Shown here: piece by piece, positions 16,246 through 25,100 of the stretch | Numbering within the stretch: position 1 is the first letter of the stretch | How the letters are laid out: each line of letters begins with the position of its first letter | Assembly (NCBI GenBank): GCA_903871935.1 | Contig: CAIQIQ010000033.1 | Span: 1 to 39,469, forward strand | Length of the DNA: 39,469 nucleotides | Direction of reading: 5' to 3' | Source of the DNA: an uncultured Phycisphaerales bacterium | Lineage (GTDB): Bacteria > Planctomycetota > Phycisphaerae > Tepidisphaerales > Tepidisphaeraceae | Program-made: the position numbers and the translations under genes | The notes under the pieces: generated by a model | The model's input: only the letters and a program-made list of their open reading frames with translations | Databases searched by the model: none | Told to the model about the DNA's origin: nothing

Positions 16246-17484
16246 TCAGAGTGAATATAACGCCTTCGGATTGTCGTAGAGCATCTTGCGGGCGATGGCC
16301 ACAGCGCCGTCGAAGGTGAGGTCCTTGTCGGCAACCTTGCCCGCCAGCACATTGGCGATGACCTTTCGTGCGATGACCAGATGCCCGTATACCTTCTCGA
16401 CGACGAAGTAATCTCCCCCGAAACCGATGATCTTATTCGCGGGGACCATTTCAAGAATCTCCGCGAGCGCTTCGGCGGCGAAGCCCGGCGAGATGAGATA
16501 CGTCCAGCACATGTTCAGCCAGACATTCCGGCGTGTTTTGCCCATCATGATGGCCTCGCGCACATAGGGATACCCGACGTGGTAGAGGTCAAAGTTGACC
16601 TCCGGGTAATTGTCGAGCATGTACAGTGCGAAGGCGGGATGCAGATCCCTGAAATCACCCCAGTAGCCTGTATGGATGCAGCCGACAAGCGCGTGCTGTT
16701 TCAACGCGGCGAATATTGCGTCAAAGAAGATGTCGGATAATGCGTTTTGCAGAGGGAGCCGCTGGTCGGGGTTATCGCGGATGTTCCTGAACGCTGCTTC
16801 CGCCCTGACCCTATCTGGCCTCTGCATCGGAAAGACGAAGAATTTGAAGCCGACGCCTTTGTAGTCCTGCTTGATGCGGCGCACCAATTCGGCGGCTGCC
16901 TTCAACAGGTCATCCAAGGTTTCGATCGGCATCTTGAGAGACTTGGCCTGCGCCTGGATGTCCGCATACGACCGGGGATTGTTGATGGTCCAGTGCACGG
17001 GCGTCATCAGCCCCTCGTCGCAGGGATGATCGGCGCCCTGGGTCAGGCAGGTTTCGATGCCGCAGGCCTCTCGCAGCACGCGCTTGTACAGGCCACTGGT
17101 ATTGTTCGCCTTGATTCGTTCGGACAGGGTCAGCAGGTTGGCATCGCACAGCCTTTCCTCGCCATAGAAGCGTTCGATGGCGATATGAGCGGCCCTGGCG
17201 TAGGTGGAATTGCATATCTGCTGGTAATACGGCTTGAATGCCGCCCAGCGCTGCTCAAGCGGAGCCTTGGAGAAGACGAACTCAAGCGTGTCCGCCTTCA
17301 TCCCCGCCGCGGCCAGATCTCCCTTGCAGTAATGAGAGAACATCGTCAGGGCATCGACTTCAGACGCCAGCCGATCCTGTTCGGACGGCAGGTGTTCGTG
17401 CGCGTCGATGATGACCATCTTTTCCAGTTCGCGGCACAGTTCCTGAGCAAGTGTCGTCCTGTCCATAGTCAACATCAACCTCAC
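16246..17484 (-). CDS. Amidohydrolase-superfamily TIM-barrel enzyme (paralogue 2)
   Basis: The protein has the metal-binding H-x-H in VIIDAHEHLPSEQDRL after the first strand. Later barrel motifs are VGCIHTGYWGDFRDLHPAFA, VNFDLYHVGYPY and IIGFGGDYFVVE, the last supplying the Asp of strand 8. This pattern resembles amidohydrolase_2 and uronate-isomerase-like (UxaC-like) enzymes. Length is 412 residues if the GTG at 17484, overlapping the preceding TGA (GTGA), is used. ATGs at 17475 and 17466 are alternatives, and the last has a GAGG 12 bases away. It is about 30-35% identical by eye to the upstream paralogue. It is the middle gene of the operon, followed after 17 bases by the nitrilase-type enzyme. 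A role in sugar-acid or lactone metabolism is an inference. Confidence 0.8.
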   Translation of the reverse strand: MRLMLTMDRTTLAQELCRELEKMVIIDAHEHLPSEQDRLASEVDALTMFSHYCKGDLAAAGMKADTLEFVFSKAPLEQRWAAFKPYYQQICNSTYARAAHIAIERFYGEERLCDANLLTLSERIKANNTSGLYKRVLREACGIETCLTQGADHPCDEGLMTPVHWTINNPRSYADIQAQAKSLKMPIETLDDLLKAAAELVRRIKQDYKGVGFKFFVFPMQRPDRVRAEAAFRNIRDNPDQRLPLQNALSDIFFDAIFAALKQHALVGCIHTGYWGDFRDLHPAFALYMLDNYPEVNFDLYHVGYPYVREAIMMGKTRRNVWLNMCWTYLISPGFAAEALAEILEMVPANKIIGFGGDYFVVEKVYGHLVIARKVIANVLAGKVADKDLTFDGAVAIARKMLYDNPKALYSL

Positions 17485-18785
17485 AATCCGTAGATTTCCT
17501 TGGGGTTGTCATAATACCACCGCCGTGCCAGATCCACCGCATTCTCAAGGGTCATCCTGCCTTCGTTGACGATTCCCGCGAAGGCGGCGGCCACATTCTC
17601 CTTGGATAGCAGCAGATGTCCGTAGGCCTTTTCCGCCATGATCCCGTCGCCGCCGAAAGCGATAACCTGGCCGGGTGTCAGGATATCCGCCAGCATGCGC
17701 ATGGCGTCAATGACCATTCCCTGCGAGATGACATGCAGCCAACAGAGGTCCAGGGAAACATTTCGATTGGCATAGGCCAGCATGGCGGCCTCGTTGACCC
17801 AGGGGAAGCCCAGGTGGTAAACGTCGAAATGCACGGATGGATGCCTTCGTACAACCGACAAGAGCGAAGACGGCCGCAGGTAGCGCCAATCTCCGCCAAA
17901 CCCGGAATGTACGCACACGACCAGGCCCAGTTTCCCGCAGATGTCGGCGATGACGTCCCATACGTAATCACGAAGCGGGTTGTCTCCATACTCGGGCAGC
18001 ATGCCGCCGCCGCAGACATGCATAAAGCCGCTCTCGGCCGCGGTTCGGTCGGGCACACCCCAGGGAAGCGCGTACATCTTGACGCCGATCGCGCCCATCC
18101 TGCGTGACTGATTCACATACTCCTCGACGCATTCCAGATACCGGGAGAATCCTTGCGGCGGAACCGCAAAGCCCGGTACGGCTATGGCCGTCCAACCCTC
18201 CTCGTACCCACGCATGCCGCCGGACCCATCGGCCTTTGGAGAAACCAGATTCTCCCTGGTAATATTGACGCAGGCAAACGGGGCGGGCACTACGGCCTTA
18301 ACTGTGTCCGACGCAAAGTCCGCCGTACCACATTGCGTAATGGCACATTCGGCATTGCAGGCGTCCCGAAGGATTCGTTTGTACAGGCCGGCGCAGTTGG
18401 AGGATTTCATGCGCTGGCTGATGGCCTGCGCGTTGTCTGGCGTGATGTCGTCAAAACCATAGAACTTCTCGACGGAAAGACGTACATGACGGCCGAAGAG
18501 TGTACCCCTGCATCGTTGCCAGTACGGTTCGAGAATCGCCATGCGTTCGGGTATTGAGCGGTTTCTGTCGAACAACTGAAGGTAGCTCTGCTGGTCCATG
18601 CCAGCTCGATACAATTCATGCTCGATGTGATAGCCGGTCACGTTAAAAAATTCGAAAACATCGGCATCGCGCGCGATCCGGCGTTCTTCCGGCGGGATGT
18701 GCTCGTGAGCGTCGATGACCGGAATGTCTCGCAGCGCGTCGAAGATCTCCTTGTGGGCGCCTCGCATTGCGGCGTACATTAACAT
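17481..18785 (-). CDS. Amidohydrolase-superfamily TIM-barrel enzyme (paralogue 1)
   Basis: Of three clustered in-frame ATGs, the one at 18785 has GGAAGG at the best spacing (8 bases). ATGs at 18791 and 18779 are alternatives. The 434-residue product carries the HxH metal site in PVIDAHEHIPPEERRIARD, then VVCVHSGFGGDWRYLRPSS, VHFDVYHLGFPWVNEAAML and VIAFGGDGIMAEKAYGHLLL. These are the same landmarks in the same order as the downstream paralogue, including the C-terminal DNPKEIYGL-type tail (DNPKALYSL there). The family includes amidohydrolase_2 and uronate-isomerase-like enzymes. It is the first gene of the three-gene operon and is cytoplasmic. Two paralogues in tandem suggest either a heteromeric enzyme or successive steps on related substrates. 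Confidence 0.8.
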   Translation of the reverse strand: MLMYAAMRGAHKEIFDALRDIPVIDAHEHIPPEERRIARDADVFEFFNVTGYHIEHELYRAGMDQQSYLQLFDRNRSIPERMAILEPYWQRCRGTLFGRHVRLSVEKFYGFDDITPDNAQAISQRMKSSNCAGLYKRILRDACNAECAITQCGTADFASDTVKAVVPAPFACVNITRENLVSPKADGSGGMRGYEEGWTAIAVPGFAVPPQGFSRYLECVEEYVNQSRRMGAIGVKMYALPWGVPDRTAAESGFMHVCGGGMLPEYGDNPLRDYVWDVIADICGKLGLVVCVHSGFGGDWRYLRPSSLLSVVRRHPSVHFDVYHLGFPWVNEAAMLAYANRNVSLDLCWLHVISQGMVIDAMRMLADILTPGQVIAFGGDGIMAEKAYGHLLLSKENVAAAFAGIVNEGRMTLENAVDLARRWYYDNPKEIYGL

Positions 18786-18885
18786 AAGCATATCCTTCCA
18801 GCGGGAATAGCGTATCGGATACCGTCACATGCCCTGCAAGCACGAGATGTCAGTTGTCGGGCCAGCCGTGAAGGCTAACCGGGGC

Positions 18886-18993
18886 GATGGCGCATCGAAA
18901 GCGTCGCGACCTTCACGGAAGCTGAGGGCGCAAAGAACAGTTTGCCCCCCCGCCCTGCATTGAGTGAATCCCGCGACCGTCGGGATCGAGCAG
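18886..18993 (+). repeat. Dispersed intergenic repeat, blocks D-A (long copy)
   Basis: About 108 bases align with 34038-34148 at roughly 75-80% identity by eye with few gaps. CTTCACGGAAGCTGA in D and TTGAGTGAATCCCGCGACCG in A are the best-conserved stretches. Orientation is the same as in all other copies. It lies between the amidohydrolase operon and the end of the giant gene, and a block B copy follows 30 bases to the right. Confidence 0.7.
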
Positions 18994-19024
18994 GAATGCC
19001 TCCGACCCAGGCGCACGGAGCACC

Positions 19025-19062
19025 GCCCCCTGCCGCCAGCAGGTTCAACGTAAGGTCGACTG
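19025..19062 (-). repeat. Dispersed repeat block B: E1-like 3' end (internally deleted copy)
   Basis: Read on the minus strand, PVDLTLNLLAAGGG corresponds to the E1-like tail ADLTLNLL..ELVAGG with the ELV codons deleted. The nucleotide match to the other B copies is CCCCCTGCC and GCCAGCAGGTTCAACGT. It sits 75 bases from the stop of the giant gene. Confidence 0.5.
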
Positions 19063-19137
19063 GCGCCACCCTAGACGACGGCAATCACCGCCGGCCGACC
19101 CGCACTGCCCACCTTCCGGGTACCGGCCGTCAGCTAT

Positions 19138-22100
19138 TCAGTAGCTATAGATGACGCCGAACCGCTTCTTGAACTGGAAGTAGTCGCCGTTGTTGATCGT
19201 TCCGTTACCGTCATAATCATAGAGATCGAGGAATCCGGTCTCGCCGCGGCTCTTGTTGAACGTCTGCTTGAACCAGAAATAGTCGGCATTGTTCACGGTC
19301 TTGTTGCCATCGTAGTCGCCATAGAGGCGATGAAAGCGCTGGCTGAAACTGCCGCTCAGCGCATTACCCGCCAGGTCCTGCACCCCCGCGGCCGCAACCG
19401 ACAGGTCATAGATCCCATCGGCCAGGGAACCGCCCACCACACCGATCCCCGAGAAACTCAGGACATAGTTCTTCTGATCTCCCGAGGGATTGCTCACCAG
19501 CAGCGTGGTATCCGGTACATCCGAGCCATCGCTCATCGTTAGCGTCACCGCGCCAGTTCCCAACACGACCTTCTCGCCGAAGCTCAACGCCAGCTTCTTC
19601 ACCATCGACCGCTGGGCGGCCCCATCATTGATCGACAAGACCGACAACGCCGGGGCAATCGTGTCCACCAGCACGCCCGTGGTTATCGGTGGGATGAATG
19701 TCAGCGTTGCCCCATTGCCGGCCGCATCCTGGATCGTCCCGCCGTTCAGTGCCACCGGCGAGGCTGACGCGATCCCATCGCCATCATTGTCACCGGCCTG
19801 AACCGTGTACCGGAAGATCAGCGAACTGCTGCCGCTGCCGGATAAGTAGCTCGCGCTGCGCGAGGACAATCCGATGGTCAACCTGATGGTTGGCGTGCCG
19901 CTGACCATCACGTTCTCACTGAAGCTCACCGTGAAATCCAGGTTCTGGCCCGCCCGGTACCAGCCATCGGCCGCACCGGTCACGTTCGTGATCGTTGGGG
20001 CGACTTGGAGCACGTTCACATCGGTGCTGTACTGGCTGTACGCGCCATGCTGATCCGTGATACGGGCGATGATCGTATGCGTTCCCGGCAGGATGAAGGT
20101 AAAGGTCGCCTGCGGAGAGTTCGAATCGATGATATCGCCGGACGCCGGGGAATCGGGTGTGCCGGTGAAGAAGTAGCTGTAGCGGAAACCGGCCGCCATA
20201 TCGGCGTTCGACGGGTCATACTGATCGCTGAAGAAGACCGTGACTGGCTGGCCTTGCGAGACCGGACCGTTATCGGTCAGCGTGGCCGTAGGGGCGACGG
20301 GATCTACCTCCAGGCCGAAGCTGGCCCAGCCCGTCGCGGTGCCATCGTTGACGATGACAATCACCGTGTAGTCGCCCACTTCGTCGTAGCGATGGGAAAG
20401 GGCAAAGGACTTGTCGGCGTCGAGTGTCAGCGACTGAACGCCCGAGCCATCGCCGTAATCCACGGTGGCGGTCCAGACATCGGTATCGGGATCGACGAAG
20501 GAGCCGGAGCCGGTGAAAGTGGCGCCTTCGTTGAGGTTAGTGACGCTGCCGAAATGGACGACCGGTACCGTGTTGAAGAGGACCGAGACGCCGCGGGAAA
20601 TCAGCACATCCACGCGGGCGCGATCGGCGGAACCGGGGGCGAGGTTCATGCCCGTGTTGCGAAGGTCGAGGAACGTCAGCTTCTCGGCATTCTCGATGCC
20701 TTGGATACTCGTGATGGGCATGCCCGAGAGGTCAAGGCTGTTCAGACGCAAAGCGTCGTTCATCTCGTTGCTGAGGATGGAGGGGAACATCCATGTCGGC
20801 CGGCCCAGGGCGGTGCGGATAGCGGATTCGAAGTTGGCATCGGCAAAGGTTACATGCTGGCTCTGGAACCCAAAGCCATTGGCACGATTGAAGAGTGCTC
20901 TGGCAGCCACGCCATCAGCGCTCTCGGGCCACACATTGACGTAGTTGCCACAGATGTTGCCCCAGACCAACTGCGGGAGCCTGGACCAGTCAACGTTAGT
21001 GATCGTATGGATCAGGTTGTTGTCAATATACAGAACCTGCAGGCCGGCCATGCCCTGGATAGGCGACAGATCACTCACCTGATTGTGGTCCAGATTCAGG
21101 GACCGCAACGCCGTGCATCCGGCAATAGCGCTGATGTCGGTAATGCTGTTATAGCTGCCATACAGAGTCTGGAGGTTGGTGAGTGTGGATATGTCGCTCA
21201 AGCTGGTCAGCGAGTTGAAGCTGACGTACAGATAGGTCAGGTTGGTCAAGCCGTTCAACGGCGCGGTATCAGAAATGCCGCACGAGCCGATCGTCAACGA
21301 CTGCAGCGACAGCATCGTGCGAACCGCCCAGTAGTCCGCCAGCGACCCGTTGCCACCGACGTCCAGGGAGGCCAGATTGGGCATGCCCGTAGCGGCATTC
21401 GCCGGATCTGTCGGCGCCAACGCTGCCAGCGACGTGATTCCGCAGTCGCTGATGCTCAGGTCGTTAAGCATCTTGAGTTGTGCAATCACGGCCAGGCCGG
21501 CATCGCCAATGGGATTGCCGGACAGATTCAGCGTCTGCAGGTTGGTGGCGAACTCAAGGCCCTGCAGATTGGTGATCCCGGCGTATGAGGAATCCAGCGA
21601 TAGGAGATTCAGCATGTCGGCTCGAGTCAGATCACCCGTGGGGATACCCAGGGCATCGCGCACGGCCTGTTCAAGCACCGCATCACCGAAGTGGACGACG
21701 CCCGAGTTCTGCTGCGGGTCAAACTGCACATTCACGCCGCGGGCCACCATCTCGTCGATGGCTGCGCGATCCGCGGAACCTTCGGAGATATCCAGCATGT
21801 TGCCGCGGATATCCAGATTCCAGTTATGGGAAACCATGTCCGTGAACAGCGTTGACCAGTCCGTTCCCGACATGCTCGAAAGAGCGTTGTGGGCAACCGA
21901 GAGGTTCTGGATATCACCCAGCCCCTCGAGCGGCGCAAGACTTTGAATGAGATTCGCATCAAGATTCAGGGAATACAGCGTCGTCAATCGCGAAAGCGGG
22001 GAGAGGTCCTGGATCTGGTTATGCGTCAGATCAAGCCAGCCGAGCGCCGGGCACGAAGCAAGAGGTGTCAGATCCGAGATCTCATTGTGCGCCATCCCCA

Positions 22101-25100
22101 GCGAATGAAGCGATGGGATACCCATCACGAACGCCAGCGATGTGATGTTGTTGTAAGCGAAACTCACGCTGTCCAGACTGGGCAGCATCGCAAAATCGAG
22201 CGTCGCCAGATCAGCGTTCGTCAGCAAGCCGTCGGCGATGCTGATCGTCGCCAGCAACGGCTTGTTGGCCAGCGGCGACAGGTCATGGAAGTTATTGCTG
22301 CCCAACTCGATATAGCGTAGCCCTGTCAGGCCTGTCAGCGGAGTGATGTCGGTGACGCCCACACCCTCCAAGTAGAGATCTTCCAGGCCCGTCAGGCTGG
22401 AAAGGACTCTGGTATCGGCCAGCGCCGGCCCGGAATTCGTGGCATACAGGTAAGTAAGGCGCGTGAACCCCGCGAGGGCGGCCGCATCGGTGATCGAGTT
22501 ATTGCCGATGTCTAACCCTGTCAGGCTGGTCAGCCCCGCAATGGGTGCAAGCGTCGTGATGCCCGTATCGTTGATGTACAGCCCCTGCAAGCCGCTTAAC
22601 TGGCCGATGATCGCCAGCCCCGCGTTGCCGAAGCGGTTGTAGCCGTTCAGATTCAGGGTCTGGAGATGGTTGGCATACTCAAGGCCTGACAGGTTGGTGA
22701 TGCCAGCGCCATATGCGTCCAGGTCGGTCAGCAATCCCATATCGGTCGGCGTCAGGACATCGCCGGGCGTGTAGCCATCATTGATCAACTGCTGGCGTAT
22801 GGCGGCTTCCAGATTCGGATCAGCGATGCTGAAGTCGGAATCGGTCTTGTGGGAATAGGTGACGACGTTGTCGCTGCTGGTTGAAGCCAGGTTGGCATTG
22901 CCGGCGGCATCGTGGACTGCACCGGCCGGTATGGATGGCATCACCCACGCATCGAGCGCAACGCCGTCAACCCAGATGTCGTAGGTCATGTGATCGCCCG
23001 AATCGATGACGACCGCCGACGCACCGACAGCGGAACCACCCAGATGGATATCACTGAAATCGAAGTCCGTAACGGGCTCACTGAAGAAGGCCTGGAAATG
23101 GATCGGCAGGATGTCGGTCGGATCCATCTGGTCGGCAGCCTGATTGATCGTGACCGATGGGGGTGTCACATCCGGCGGCTGGTAGTCAACAATGTTATCC
23201 GTACTCGTTGCATTTTGTGATGCATTGCCATTGGCATCGTGAACGCTTCCCGACGCCAGCGACAGAACCAGAGTTCCGCTGCCTGTCAGTCCACTTACGG
23301 CGACATCAAAGGTCATGTGATCGCCGGAATCCGTGATGACACCAGAGGGTATGCCCGCCGCCGTGCCACCAAACCGCAGCTTGTCGGCTGTGAAGTCCGT
23401 AACAGCGCGGCGGAAAACAACCGTGTAATGGATCGGCTGATCCGAGGTGGGGTCGCTCTGGGTTGCCGATTCCTCTATTGTAACTGGCAACTCCTGCGTT
23501 GCCGAGAGTCTGCCGACCTTGTACGTGCTCTCGTCCGCAAACCAGATGTTGCCGTCTGGTCCTTGCGCTATCCCCAGCCCGAAGCCGGGGATCGCATACT
23601 CGGTGACTACGCCGGCGGATGTAATCCTGCCGACCAGGTAGCTGCCCGTGTACCAGAGTTTGCCATCGGGAGTGGCGGTGATCCCCCAGGGACTGCTGCT
23701 GGCAGACAGCCCAGTGGTGAACTCGGTGACAACGCCGTCGGGAGTGATCCGGCCGATCGCGCCTCTGCTCCCTGGCGCGGCCTCCGTGAACCAGAGATTG
23801 CCATCCTGGCCGGGTACGATGTCGATCAGCCAATTACCTGTGGTGATGCCAGAAGAGAACCACGTGAGTGTTCCGGAGGGCGTGATCCGGCCGATCTTGT
23901 TGCCGAACTCCGATGTGAACCAGACGTTGCCGTCCGGACCTGTGGTTATGCCCTTTGCCACGGTACCATTGCCGATGGAGTAACGCGTCACCGACCCCGA
24001 CGTCGTGATCTTGCCGACGTAGTCCTCGGCGGCAAACCACAGATTGCCATCAGGGCCGGCCGTGATCCCTTCGACGTACTCAGAAGTCGAGGGCGTGATG
24101 TTGCGATAGAGCGTCACGGCGCCAGATGTGGTGATCTTCCCGATGGTGATCGCCTGGCCCCACGACGTGAACCACAGATTCCCATCCTGGCCGACACAGA
24201 TCTGGTCGGGATAGGTGGTTCCGGCGGCATACTCCGTGATCGTGCCGCCGGGCGTCATCTTCGCGATCTTGTTGGCGTAGTACTCGGTAAACCAGAGGTT
24301 GCCATCAGGACCCGTGACCATGTCATAGGGTGCGGCAGAGTGAGTCGGTGTGGCGTATTCCGTCACCCGCATGTACTCGAAGGTGACCACATTGCCGGAG
24401 TTCACCGACGCAAGGTTGGCTTCGCCAGTGGAAGCATGTGTCACGCCCGCAGGGACCGTCGCGGTCACGGTGCCGCTTCCGGTCATGCCGGTGACGCGGA
24501 TGTTATAGGTCATCTGCCCGGTCGAGCTGACGATATACCACGTCTTGGTTCCAGGCGCAGTGCCTCCAAGAACCACATCACTGGCGACAAAATCAGTTAC
24601 CGGCCGGTTGAACACGATCGTGAAGAACGCCGCGAGTCCCGTTGGGTTAGGCGCGCCGGCCGAGGGTGTGACGGTCACTGTCGGCGCGCCGGCCACTGCA
24701 TAGGTGACCGTGTTATCGTGGCTGGTTGCCGCGAAGTTCCCCTGGCCCCACACATCGTGCGCCTGACCAATGCCAATGCTGGCAATCACAGTCCCACTTC
24801 CGCTCACGCCACTGACCGTAATCGTGTAGGTCTTGTGGTCGCCGGAATCGACTACCGAAGCAACATGCGCGCCGGGGGCGGTCCCACTGACCGTAACGCT
24901 GCTGGCGCTGAAGTCCGTCACTTCTGAAGTGAATACGGCCGTGAAGTTGATGGATGCGGTGGTGGTCGGGTCAGGCTGCCCGGCCGCCTGGTCGATCGTT
25001 ACCATCGGCGGCGGTGCGGCAAAGGGCTGGTACGTCACCACGTTATCGGTGCTGGTCGAGGCCTGGCTGCGATTCCCGGCCGCGTCGGTTTCCCAACCGG

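Noticed and set aside
20005..21588. Long plus-strand frames (up to 562 codons) opposite the giant gene
   Set aside because: They are shadows of regular LRR, Ig and propeller repeats; a repeated codon pattern on one strand keeps the opposite strand open.
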